A stretch of DNA of 64,000 bases from Terrimonas sp. Its GTDB lineage: Bacteria > Bacteroidota > Bacteroidia > Chitinophagales > Chitinophagaceae. Below, piece by piece: positions 28,837 through 37,835 of the stretch. The stretch lies in assembly GCF_003075435.1 (NCBI RefSeq), contig NZ_QCZJ01000008.1, forward strand, positions 124,001 to 188,000, read 5' to 3'. Numbering within the stretch: the stretch's first letter is position 1; each line of letters starts with the position of its first letter. Both the position numbers and the translations under genes were made by a program. The notes beneath the pieces are model-generated. The model was not told the DNA's origin, searched no databases, and was given only the letters and a program-made list of their open reading frames with translations.

Positions 28837-30474
28837 ATGGCAAATTCAGCATGGAAGGTTACCAATGGCACAACAAAAAAGAATATTGTAGTCATTAACG
28901 CTTCTGTAGACTCAGACTCGCCAAAAGCGTTTTATTACGATCAGAAAATTACTTTGCTCTCTTTTGCTTCAGCTAAAGTTTTAGCACCGGGCAATAGTGA
29001 CACCATTACTTTACCCGATGTTAATAAGGACAACAGCGGTTACAATCTGCCCTTTACATTTATAATAGCTGACGCGGAAACGCTGGTTCCTCTTAAATCG
29101 GTAACATGCAAGGCAGACCTTTCCGACCTTAAGGACTTGATCGTTGACGATAGTGCTGTAAGTGATATAGCCCAGAGTTTTGACTTTCATAAAAATATTG
29201 CAGCAGTACCGGGCTCCGAACTGGCAATTAATTTTGCAGCCCTTGACCTGGCGGATGAAAAGGCAGTCAGCAATTTTTTTAATAGCACAGATGATTATAA
29301 AAAAGTTACGTTGGACGCCTTGCACCTGGTACAAAGCTACTACAACGCCTTACCATATGGATGGGCAAACGGAAAAGACACTGTTATTTACCTGTACAGC
29401 AAAAAAGATGATGACGGATCAGAAGAAGGTACTTTGAGGTCTATCGGTACAGTTAAGATCACCAACGACTGGTTGCAGCCGGTTCCTGTTACCCCAGCGG
29501 ATCCATTCAAGCTGGAATTGAAATTAGATGGAGAAGATGCAAAACCTTTATACTTTAATAAAGGAATTTTTAGAGATACTCAGGATGCCAGCAAGGCAAA
29601 GATATGCCTGGCAGGTTCATTTTTTATACCGAGTTTACTTTTAGATGAAGAAGGCAATGAACAGATGTCCACATATTTAGTAGGCAGTAAAAATGGCATT
29701 AGTGTATTTGGATTTGAGAGCGTTGAGCCTGATGGTATTAATGATGATGGGAGCTTTTGGAAATTACTGGATGTAAATAATTTCAGGGATGGATTTACCC
29801 TGGCAATGTATGGAGTTGGTATAATTGCTGCCATAGCACTGCTGGTTAAGCTCGGACAATTTTTAAAATGGTGCAAAGAACGAGGTAACCCCGCCATTGA
29901 TGCAAAGCAGAGAGCCGCACAGGCAGAAAAACTTGAGGGAGAGCTTATTACTGAAATTCGTAACGAGGTACAACAGGTAAATGACGATATTATCGTTCCT
30001 CAGCACGACAATATTCAGCCGGCCCAAGCTGATTATAACGTCGAGCAGCTTCGGACAAAAACAAACCAGGGATTCAGGAATATACAGAGAATGTCGGCCG
30101 CCCAGGAAAAAATTTTGCTGGCGATAGGATCAAAATGTTCAAGTGCCGTTTTGGAAGACATAACAGATTGTATAGAGCTGGTTAGAAAAAAATGTTTTGC
30201 TTTTGATACGGCAAATCCTCAAAGCGTTACGGAATTTCGTTCACAGATGCCTGACATCGTAAAGATGTTGAGAGAAAACGCGTCCCGAATTGTTCTTGCA
30301 AAAACAATGGCCATAAAAAGGTTAACTACCACGGAACTGAATGGCTATGAAAGAGCAATGGAAACGTTCGATAACATATTTACTGCGCAGCAAAGGCTGG
30401 ATAAAGAAATAAAAGACGTTGAGGAAGGAAGGGATGAAAGGGAAATTATTGAAGACCCCGTTATTGAAAATTAA
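28837..30474 (+). CDS. Array protein 2: conserved N-module, mid-protein TM, helical tail
   Basis: 545 residues from the ATG at 28837; the frame extends upstream into the previous gene, but the start MANSAWKVTNGTTK aligns with array proteins 3 and 4. Same plan as array protein 1: beta-rich N-part with VVINASVDSDSPKAFYYDQ, FDFHKNIAAVP, QSYYNALPYGWANGKD (Ser at 167), an SLLLDEE-containing strand region, TM about 318-338 (LAMYGVGIIAAIALLV), KLGQFLKWCKERGNPAID, then a helical region and acidic end (DEREIIED). Closest relative is array protein 3. The gap to the next gene is 35 bases, so cotranscription is likely. Confidence 0.88.
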   Translation: MANSAWKVTNGTTKKNIVVINASVDSDSPKAFYYDQKITLLSFASAKVLAPGNSDTITLPDVNKDNSGYNLPFTFIIADAETLVPLKSVTCKADLSDLKDLIVDDSAVSDIAQSFDFHKNIAAVPGSELAINFAALDLADEKAVSNFFNSTDDYKKVTLDALHLVQSYYNALPYGWANGKDTVIYLYSKKDDDGSEEGTLRSIGTVKITNDWLQPVPVTPADPFKLELKLDGEDAKPLYFNKGIFRDTQDASKAKICLAGSFFIPSLLLDEEGNEQMSTYLVGSKNGISVFGFESVEPDGINDDGSFWKLLDVNNFRDGFTLAMYGVGIIAAIALLVKLGQFLKWCKERGNPAIDAKQRAAQAEKLEGELITEIRNEVQQVNDDIIVPQHDNIQPAQADYNVEQLRTKTNQGFRNIQRMSAAQEKILLAIGSKCSSAVLEDITDCIELVRKKCFAFDTANPQSVTEFRSQMPDIVKMLRENASRIVLAKTMAIKRLTTTELNGYERAMETFDNIFTAQQRLDKEIKDVEEGRDEREIIEDPVIEN

Positions 30475-30509
30475 TCTTCTTTTTTTTTAAAACAATCAAA
30501 TTATTAGCA

Positions 30510-32162
30510 ATGGTAAATACAACATGGAAAGTTACCAATAACACGACAAAAATTAGTTTGGTAATCATCAATGCATCGGTTGATTCAGATGCTCCTCAAG
30601 CATTCTATTATGATCAAAGTACTTCGCTGCTTCCTTTCTCAGCGTCGAATATTTTAGCACCAGGCACCAGCGATACGATTACTGTACCTGACATAAACAA
30701 AGACAAAAATGGATATAGCCTTCCTTTTACATTTATTGTGGCTAATGCTATAACCCTTGCTCCGCTGAAAGCGCTAACATTCAAAGCTGACCTTTCGGAT
30801 ATCAGAGAACTTAGTATAGACGATACTACGCTGAGTGATATTGCTGCTGTTTTTGATTTTAATAAAAACATTACGGCATTTCCGGCATCTGAATTGGCAA
30901 CAGAATTTGCTGCAATTGATTTTTCCGATGAAGCTGCAGTAAATGAGTTCTTTGCTGTTCATGAAGATTATAAAAAGGTTACATTGGATGCTTTGCACCT
31001 GGTACGCAGCTATTACAATGCTTTGCCGTACGGTTGGACCAACGGGAAAGACACTACTATTTATTTGTACAGCGGCGATTATGAAAATGTATCTGACACA
31101 GAAAAAGTAAGATCAGTCGGTACTATAAAAATTACAAATGACTGGACACAGCCACTTCCCCTAAGTGTTCCTGACATATTCAGCATGCAGATAAAACTTA
31201 ATGACGATAGATCAAGGAAGTTGCTATTCAAAGATGGCGCTTTCTGGGACTCTGCCAACACATCATCAGCGAAAGTTGCCTTAGCGGCTTCATTTGTAAT
31301 TCCAAGCCAGTTAACGCTTGATGATGCAAGTAATAAAATCTGTACATCACTCACCGGTACATTAAATGGAAAAGATGCGTTTGGGTTGGAAGGTGTTTCT
31401 CCAACCGACCCTGACGGTAACGGTGGTTTTTTGGAATTATTTGATGTGCATAGTTTTAAAGATGGACTTACACTTGCCATGTATGGTATAGGCATTGCCG
31501 TTGCGATAGGACTGCTAGTTAAACTCGGCCAGTTTATAAAATGGTGTAAAGATTATGGCAATCCAACTATTGACCAGAAGGAAAGAGCTGCACAAACAGA
31601 GGAACTTAAGTTGCAAATTGATGAAAAAGCCCGATTGGTGGTAAGCAAGGTAAATGAAATGATAGGTATTCCTAAACCAGAAGACATTCCCGCCAACCAG
31701 CAAGCTTATAGCGAGCAACAGTTAACCAGCAAAACACTTCAGTCTATAGAGAATGTAAAGAAGATGCTGGCTGCCCAGACTGATCAGTTAGCAATTGTCG
31801 GGGATAATTTTACAACAGGAGACATGCAATTGCTGGCAGACAATCTTGGGCGGGTACAACTCAGGATAGATAGAGGAACAAGCCCTGAAGCACTTGCGCA
31901 GTTTCGTACAGACTTAAAAGATACTTTAGATATACTTAGCATTAACAACACCAGCATATTTGTTGCTAAAACTAAAATAAACAATTTGTTAGTCAGTGAA
32001 GAAAGAGTGGCATACGACCGGGCATTTGAAGCCTTTGATTCCACGCGGCGTATACAGGAAAGGATAAGAGAGGAAATTGAAGAGATTCAGGCTGGCGATG
32101 ATGAGTTGGAAATTATTGATGATGAGGGTGCCGGACCCAGCGAGCCTATCATTGAGAGATGA
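30510..32162 (+). CDS. Array protein 3: conserved N-module, mid-protein TM, helical tail
   Basis: 550 residues. MVNTTWKVTNNTTK opens the module, followed by INASVDSDAPQAFYYDQ, FDFNKNITAFP, and RSYYNALPYGWTNGKD (Ser at 167). The segment WDSANTSSAKVALAASFVIP corresponds to the WDS... strand of array protein 4. TM about 318-338 (LAMYGIGIAVAIGLLV), then KLGQFIKWCKDYGNPTIDQK, a helical region and an acidic end (DDELEIIDDEGAG). No signal peptide is seen. A very strong hairpin terminator (32215-32262) follows the stop and separates this gene from the 1148-residue protein gene. Confidence 0.88.
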   Translation: MVNTTWKVTNNTTKISLVIINASVDSDAPQAFYYDQSTSLLPFSASNILAPGTSDTITVPDINKDKNGYSLPFTFIVANAITLAPLKALTFKADLSDIRELSIDDTTLSDIAAVFDFNKNITAFPASELATEFAAIDFSDEAAVNEFFAVHEDYKKVTLDALHLVRSYYNALPYGWTNGKDTTIYLYSGDYENVSDTEKVRSVGTIKITNDWTQPLPLSVPDIFSMQIKLNDDRSRKLLFKDGAFWDSANTSSAKVALAASFVIPSQLTLDDASNKICTSLTGTLNGKDAFGLEGVSPTDPDGNGGFLELFDVHSFKDGLTLAMYGIGIAVAIGLLVKLGQFIKWCKDYGNPTIDQKERAAQTEELKLQIDEKARLVVSKVNEMIGIPKPEDIPANQQAYSEQQLTSKTLQSIENVKKMLAAQTDQLAIVGDNFTTGDMQLLADNLGRVQLRIDRGTSPEALAQFRTDLKDTLDILSINNTSIFVAKTKINNLLVSEERVAYDRAFEAFDSTRRIQERIREEIEEIQAGDDELEIIDDEGAGPSEPIIER

Positions 32163-32214
32163 TCTGCATAACGGGAAATTAATTCTTCAAAGATTTAATA
32201 AAATACCACATATC

Positions 32215-32270
32215 GTGGAAATAGCCTACCTGCATGAAACGATGCAGGCAGGCTATCTCCACTATTTTTT
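32215..32270 (+). terminator. Strong hairpin terminator inside the array
   Basis: A stem of about 21 bp with two mismatches (GTGGAAATAGCCTACCTGCA paired with the matching arm ending ATCTCCAC), a six-base loop and a TATTTTTT tail. It lies 52 bases after array protein 3. No -7 box was found between it and the next ATG (32312), so the next gene is probably reached by read-through, at lower expression. Confidence 0.8.
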
Positions 32271-32311
32271 ACGCCCACCCTTCACCATTTTTTACTTCAA
32301 AAAAAAATATA

Positions 32312-35300
32312 ATGTCAACAAGCACTACTATACCAGCCATTTCATTTGAGAATGACCTGGATTATGATATTATCATTTATGATTCTTTCGGAGATGATGA
32401 AACGGACTCTGACGACAACACAGATGATAATTATTTTGGAACGCTTACGTCACTGGGAACAGTAACGGCGAGATCAACATCAAGTATTCAACCTATTCAC
32501 AGTACATCAGCTTTCATAGTAGAAAACAAATCAACTCAAAAGCCTGTGAAACGGTGTACAAAAATGTCCTTTCAAAAAAACATTACCTCATTTGTGGTAA
32601 ATCAGGATGATGAAGACGCTATGACAGCGGTCTTTAAATTCATAGACTTTTATCTGAAAAACCCCAATGATGATATGTCGAAAGCTTTTACCGCAATCTT
32701 AAATGAAGATTCAAGCAACTGGTTTTCGGATATTCCTGATTTCTTTTCAAAATATCCTGCTTATTCAAAATGTACCTTCCCGGATTATATGATGGGGATT
32801 ACTTATAATGCTATGAACCCACCACCAGTGCCATCCTCAAACCCTTCTTCGCCGCCTCCACCGCCAACCTACTCATTAAAAAAACTTACCCTAGCAATGG
32901 GAGCTCAATGGCCGGAAGGATTGCCGGATATAGCTGTATCAAATTTTTCCTGCACCAATAAGAATAGCAATATATTAATCGTTGCCGAAATTGATATTGC
33001 GGGGTTGTGTTTTGAATCGGACGTTATTGCAAGGAATGTAACTACCATCATGGGGGGAGATAAGAAATTTACAGTTGCCATTCAATTTAATTATGCAGTT
33101 AGCCTAGGTATTTTTGGTACCAGACTCAGTTTTTTACCAGAAAACTTCAGTATTCCAGTAGGCGGTAATAATTCCATATCGGTAACAAAGCCCGCCATCA
33201 CTTTTGATATCAATCCTCTTTTCAAGTTTGTGCTGTTTACTTTAAAAGGCACCATTCCTTTTAATATCAATAATAAAACCTTTGATGCATTAGTTTCAGT
33301 AGCGGTAGATAATGATGAAGCATCTATAGGAGTTACCATTGAAGGTGACCATGGTTCTCTTCCTGCTCCTCCTGGCTTAAAAGGGCTATTCTTTGATGAG
33401 TTTGGTGTTGGTATTGGTGTATTCTTTGAACCACTTTCCTGTATTATTGGCATTGACGGCAAGTTTCATATTGGCAGTAACAACAGCATTGTATCGCTGG
33501 ATGATGATACGTTTGCCCTGGTGTGCAAAATTACCGGTGATGCAATTACACCGGCATTTGCATCCTTCTATATACCAAAACTTGATCTGGATACTGTCAT
33601 CGCACTCTTTACCAATGTAAATGTACACCTCGACGTTCCTGTATCATTTGAGGATTTGTCATTTCGTTGGGTAGACTCTTTAATGTCAGGATATGTAATG
33701 CCCGATGGCACCCTTTCCGATAGTGGATACGGTTTTTCTGCAGCCTGCAACATCGGTTCTTTCGGTTTTTATGGCGACGTGGAACTCGATTTGAATAATG
33801 GGCTTACCGCCAATGTTGAGGTATCACCCATTAACTGGAAGAATGTTTTCAAACTTACTGGAGATGGAAAAGGATTTAATATTAAGGTGGATCCTCATGG
33901 TAATCCTATCCGCAACAATTTTGTTCCCACTACACAAGAAGAAAAGAATGCTGTTGCCAATGCCACCGAAAAGATAATTACCACACCAGGGGGGGCCTGC
34001 CTTATCATCAATACATTAAGTATGCCCATTCTTCACCTTAATGCAAAGGCGAGTTTGTTTGACCTGCTCGAATACGATATTACAGCAGATATTAATAAAG
34101 ATGGTATTAAGTTCGAACTTGACTTTGGTGCCGTACTAATGGAAAAAATGGTATGTAACCTTACCGACTTTCATAACCTTTATGCAGAATTTGGTTATTA
34201 TATCGATAAATCGATACCATTGCCCAAGATGGCTGGAGTAAATATAGGATCTATTCCCTTAAAGGCTGATGCAGCACTTCACTTATCTGTTAAAACATCG
34301 CTTACGGATATTGTGATCTCTACCGGTGGAAAATTTGACTTTGAAGATTATCATTTCACTTTTGGTGATTTTACCGTTGATATTAGTATCAGCAAAATAA
34401 CCGACTTTCTTGGCGCGGTTGTTCAATATCTCATTGCTGAAGCAGAATCAATTTTTTCTACTGTAATTGATTCTGCTGAGCATTGGGCTGTAGCTGCAGG
34501 CAAGGGCATCGTTACGGAGTTTGATGATGCGGGTAAAGTAATGAATAACGTCTACAAAAAAGCAAAAGAAGATGTTCCAGCTATACTGAAAACAGCGGGT
34601 TTTGCGGCTAACGACATAGCAAAAAGCTTAAAGAATGGTTATAGTGCCACCCAAAAAGATATTGCGGTTGCATTGAAAGCAGTCGGATATTCTGCTGATG
34701 ATATTACAAAAAGTTTGAGAAGTGCCTTTGATGCTACTACAAGCGCCGTTGCTGATGCTCTAAAAACAGCAGCTTTTTCAATATCGGAAGTGGCTAAAGC
34801 TATAAAGATCAATTGGAACGCAGCACAAGTAGATATTGCCTGGGCCATGATGATGGTAGGTTATACACAAATAGAAGTGGCCAATGGATTGAGAGGTGCA
34901 TTCGACGCTACCACAGATAGTGTTGCTGATGCGATGAAAAAAGTTGGTTACAAAGCAGAGGATGTGGCTGTAGCGATCAAGGGGGCGTGGGGTGCTTTGC
35001 AAACCGATGTATCCTGGGCTATGATGATGGTGGGATTCACAGAAACAGAAGTTGCTAATGGACTGAGGAAAGCGTTTGATGCAACTACTGACAGTGTTGC
35101 TGATGCCATGAAGAAAATTGGTTACAAAGCAGAAGATGTAGCCATAGCCATTAAAAATGCATGGGGAGCTCTACAAACTGATGTAACCTGGGCCATGATG
35201 ATGGTAGGGTTTACAGAAACGGATGTAGCTAAAGGATTACGAAAAGCGTTTGACGCTACTACTGATAGTGTTGCTGATGCGATGAAAAAAATTGGTTATA

Positions 35301-35758
35301 AAGCAGAAGATGTAGCGAAAGCAATCAGGAATGGATGGAATGCTGAGGAAAAGGATGTAACCTGGGCTATGATGATGGTTGGATTTGCTGCCAATGATAT
35401 ATGCAAGGGATTACAAAGTGCTTTCGGTTCGGGTTCACAAGCTGTAGCAAATGCTTTTAAAATAATCGGGATAAGAGCACAGGATACAGCCAATGCTGTT
35501 AAGGTTGTATTAAGTTCCACCATTAATGAAACAGCGGCTGTATTAAAACAGGCTGGTTATGCAGCCAATGATGTAGCCTCCGCTCTTGGAAATGCTTTTG
35601 GTGAAGGGGCGAGTGCTGTAGCCGATGCCATGAAACAAGTAGGTTATGCAGCGAATGATGTAAAAAATGCCTTTGAAGAGGTGGGAGGCGACTTTAAAAA
35701 TTTTGCTGAGAGTGCATGGAATGACGTAAAGAATGCATTCAATCCCTCCAATTGGTAA
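32312..35758 (+). CDS. Large array protein: diverged N-module, beta-rich middle, 13 helical repeats
   Basis: 1148 residues from the ATG at 32312 (the frame extends 26 codons upstream into the terminator arm, which is unlikely to be translated). The N-part (1-168) is a diverged copy of the array module: FENDLDYDIIIYDSF, then FQKNITSF, a DFFSKYPAYSKCTF stretch and YNAM at 165-168, matching KNITAF...DYKKVTL...YNAL in the other array proteins. A Pro-rich linker (about 169-184) leads into a long beta-rich region (about 185-720) with Gly/Asp-rich strands and no recognised family. The end (754 to about 1105) is a repeat array of roughly 29-residue helical units. No signal peptide or TM segment is evident. 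Confidence 0.85.
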   Translation: MSTSTTIPAISFENDLDYDIIIYDSFGDDETDSDDNTDDNYFGTLTSLGTVTARSTSSIQPIHSTSAFIVENKSTQKPVKRCTKMSFQKNITSFVVNQDDEDAMTAVFKFIDFYLKNPNDDMSKAFTAILNEDSSNWFSDIPDFFSKYPAYSKCTFPDYMMGITYNAMNPPPVPSSNPSSPPPPPTYSLKKLTLAMGAQWPEGLPDIAVSNFSCTNKNSNILIVAEIDIAGLCFESDVIARNVTTIMGGDKKFTVAIQFNYAVSLGIFGTRLSFLPENFSIPVGGNNSISVTKPAITFDINPLFKFVLFTLKGTIPFNINNKTFDALVSVAVDNDEASIGVTIEGDHGSLPAPPGLKGLFFDEFGVGIGVFFEPLSCIIGIDGKFHIGSNNSIVSLDDDTFALVCKITGDAITPAFASFYIPKLDLDTVIALFTNVNVHLDVPVSFEDLSFRWVDSLMSGYVMPDGTLSDSGYGFSAACNIGSFGFYGDVELDLNNGLTANVEVSPINWKNVFKLTGDGKGFNIKVDPHGNPIRNNFVPTTQEEKNAVANATEKIITTPGGACLIINTLSMPILHLNAKASLFDLLEYDITADINKDGIKFELDFGAVLMEKMVCNLTDFHNLYAEFGYYIDKSIPLPKMAGVNIGSIPLKADAALHLSVKTSLTDIVISTGGKFDFEDYHFTFGDFTVDISISKITDFLGAVVQYLIAEAESIFSTVIDSAEHWAVAAGKGIVTEFDDAGKVMNNVYKKAKEDVPAILKTAGFAANDIAKSLKNGYSATQKDIAVALKAVGYSADDITKSLRSAFDATTSAVADALKTAAFSISEVAKAIKINWNAAQVDIAWAMMMVGYTQIEVANGLRGAFDATTDSVADAMKKVGYKAEDVAVAIKGAWGALQTDVSWAMMMVGFTETEVANGLRKAFDATTDSVADAMKKIGYKAEDVAIAIKNAWGALQTDVTWAMMMVGFTETDVAKGLRKAFDATTDSVADAMKKIGYKAEDVAKAIRNGWNAEEKDVTWAMMMVGFAANDICKGLQSAFGSGSQAVANAFKIIGIRAQDTANAVKVVLSSTINETAAVLKQAGYAANDVASALGNAFGEGASAVADAMKQVGYAANDVKNAFEEVGGDFKNFAESAWNDVKNAFNPSNW
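34571..35671 (+). repeat. Coding tandem repeat, 174-base (58-residue) superunit
   Basis: About 13 units of 27-31 residues alternate between two types: ADAMKKIGYKAEDVAIAIKN followed by AWGALQT, and DVTWAMMMVGFTETEVANGL followed by RKAFDATTDSV. The pair makes a 58-residue (174-base) superunit that is best conserved over about 34790-35400, where DNA copies are nearly identical. Outer units are more diverged. Each unit looks like a helix-turn-helix hairpin with the core G-(Y/F)-x-x-x-(D/E)-V-A-x-(A/G)-(L/I). Copy number could change by recombination. Confidence 0.9.
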
Positions 35759-35762
35759 CATT

Positions 35763-35795
35763 CAACAGGGGGCAATCCTATGGGGTTCCCCGTTG
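35763..35795 (+). other. Hairpin after the large array protein gene
   Basis: CAAC-A-GGGG pairs with CCCC-GTTG around a 16-base loop directly after the stop codon. There is no T run, so termination is uncertain; it could protect the 3' end or end transcription weakly just before regulon promoter 4. Confidence 0.4.
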
Positions 35796-35801
35796 CTATA
35801 A

Positions 35802-35850
35802 AATAGCCTGTTTAAGCTATTGAATAGTGTAAAACACCATATTAAATTTG
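35802..35850 (+). promoter_or_regulatory. Regulon promoter 4: palindrome plus TTG-N20-TAnnTTTG
   Basis: The palindrome AATAGC-N8-GCTATT at 35802-35821 (both half-sites perfect) is followed by G and, 20 bases on, the -7 box TAAATTTG (35843-35850). It gives array proteins 4 and 5 their own promoter, with a leader of about 200 bases. Confidence 0.87.
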
Positions 35851-36059
35851 CATCTGTAAATAAACACTGAAACACCTGGATACAACTCTAGATAAGGAGA
35901 TCTTAAAGTATACAAACTGTTCTTAGTTTCCAGGTATTATAAATGTCTCTTCCATTTTTGCATGCAGCGAAAGCTGTAAGTGTAGCTGACAGGCTAAATA
36001 TACCTGTGAGGAAGCCTTCTTATTTGATAGCTATTATAAACAATTTAAAAATTTAAAGC

Positions 36060-37718
36060 ATGGCAAACGGTTTTAAAGTAACCAATAACATTTCAAAGGA
36101 GATCAACCTGGTAGTGATTGATACATATACTACGGAGGTTATTCCGACTCAATACTTATACGAACAAAGCTTGCAGCTTATTACTTCTTCTACTTCCCAA
36201 CGTTTCATTAGTCCAAAGGGTGGGCAGGAATTATTTGAGTTTCCAGCCGTGCATACAGATAAAAATGGCACGGAATTGCCTTATTCTTTTATTATTGCAG
36301 TAGCGGAAACCCTGGCGCCGGTTTGTGTTCAGACAGTAAGCCTCAGCGAGGTGCAAACCTTAGATGGTTTTACCATCACAGATGAACAGGTAACCTATAT
36401 CAACAAGGTGTTTGATTTTATCCAGAATATTGCTGCGTTTCCTACATCGGACCTGGCAGTGGACTTTGCAACAGTACTTAAAGCTGGGACTGACGCTGAC
36501 ATTGCTGCTTTCTTTGCAGCATCAAAAGGTTACACGGATGTAAAAATAGATGATGTAATGCTTGCGCAGAGTTATTACGATGCGTTACCTTATGGATGGG
36601 TTAATGGTAAAAATGCTAAATTCTACCTATACTCTAAAGACTACAAAAACAATACAGATACTGATGAACCCATAGGGCATATCGAAATAACCAATGATTG
36701 GAGTGTACCCATTACTGTAACGCCGGATCCTGTCAAATTTAAAATATCATTAACCACCTATGATGATAGCAAAACAATCCCCCTCGAATTTAAAGATGGT
36801 ACGTTCTGGGATTCAATCCAAAAAGATATTCCGTTAGTAGCCCTAAAAGGTTCATTTATTGTACCCAGCCAATTTACCATGGATAATTCTCGTACCGACA
36901 TTGAGCCTTATGTGATCGGTAATATGAATGGCTATGATGTATTCGGTCTAAATGAAAAAGCACCGCATGATCAGGATGGCGATGGAGGTTTTCTCGACGT
37001 TTTTGAGGTACATAACTTCAAAGAAGGATTAGACCTGGCACTTTATTTTGTGGGCATAGGAACCGCTATTGCCTTTTTCGTAGGGGTGTACTATGGAATT
37101 AAATATGTAAAAAATAAATTCAGATCAGACGATACGATTGAAACCCAGAAAAAAGCAAAAGAAGTAAAAGAAGCAATTCAGGCAAGTGTTGAAAAAATTT
37201 TAAAAAAGGTAGTGAGGCAGGTGGAGCAAAATGATTATTTGGGTGATGTAAACGAAATCCAAGGTGCTGCCAAGACACTAGCTATAAACAAAAGATTAAG
37301 AGTTGCCAGAACCAACCTGCAGGACGCGGCTAATTCGTTAACAGACTCAATAACTGCGCTGGGCAGTAATCATGTAGATGCCGGAATGCAGAATATATTG
37401 GATGCCCTCACCCCCATACAAACCCGGCTTGCCAATGGTAGCCTGGAGGACATTTCCGGTCTTATTGATCTGAACACATCGGACCTGTTACAACAATATA
37501 ACACGCGGATAAATGCCAGAAAAATCGCTGTTGTTGACAGAATGAGCAATGAACAGAAAAAAGCATTTAAGGAAGCGCAGGATGCTTATGACGAAGTGAT
37601 GGAAGTAGAGCGTTTTATTGAAGAACAACTGGTAGAGCTTTCGGAGGGGAACGATGCAGAAGAACTTGAAGGGCATATTGAGCATGAGGAAGTAATAGTT
37701 CCTCGGGGCGGTGAATAA
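36060..37718 (+). CDS. Array protein 4: conserved N-module, mid-protein TM, helical tail
   Basis: 552 residues, start MANGFKVTNNISKEINLVVI. The module differs more from proteins 1-3 (YLYEQ in place of FYYDQ) but keeps FDFIQNIAAFP, AQSYYDALPYGWVNGKN (Ser at 171), WDSIQKDIPLVALKGSFIVP and HDQDGDGGFLDVFEVHNFKE. TM about 323-343 (LALYFVGIGTAIAFFVGVYY), then a Lys-rich stretch, a helical coiled-coil-like region and an acidic end (SEGNDAEELEGHIEHEE). No signal peptide is seen. It is first in its transcription unit from regulon promoter 4; the next gene starts 117 bases later. Confidence 0.88.
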   Translation: MANGFKVTNNISKEINLVVIDTYTTEVIPTQYLYEQSLQLITSSTSQRFISPKGGQELFEFPAVHTDKNGTELPYSFIIAVAETLAPVCVQTVSLSEVQTLDGFTITDEQVTYINKVFDFIQNIAAFPTSDLAVDFATVLKAGTDADIAAFFAASKGYTDVKIDDVMLAQSYYDALPYGWVNGKNAKFYLYSKDYKNNTDTDEPIGHIEITNDWSVPITVTPDPVKFKISLTTYDDSKTIPLEFKDGTFWDSIQKDIPLVALKGSFIVPSQFTMDNSRTDIEPYVIGNMNGYDVFGLNEKAPHDQDGDGGFLDVFEVHNFKEGLDLALYFVGIGTAIAFFVGVYYGIKYVKNKFRSDDTIETQKKAKEVKEAIQASVEKILKKVVRQVEQNDYLGDVNEIQGAAKTLAINKRLRVARTNLQDAANSLTDSITALGSNHVDAGMQNILDALTPIQTRLANGSLEDISGLIDLNTSDLLQQYNTRINARKIAVVDRMSNEQKKAFKEAQDAYDEVMEVERFIEEQLVELSEGNDAEELEGHIEHEEVIVPRGGE

Positions 37719-37835
37719 CCGCAGGTGTTACGCAGTCCGCTTTCACCAACACAACTTATCATTTAATGGTAATAATACAACTCGTTATGCATGATACTGC
37801 GAAACCATTTTTAAACCAAATAAATATTAAATAAC

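Noticed and set aside
34571-35671. Interpreting the 29-residue repeats as TAL-effector-type DNA-binding repeats
   Set aside because: Unit length is only roughly similar, units alternate in two types, and no variable base-reading pair is present.
32163-35758. CRISPR or other DNA-level array explaining the direct repeats
   Set aside because: The repeats are coding, keep one frame, have a 174-base period and no spacer structure.
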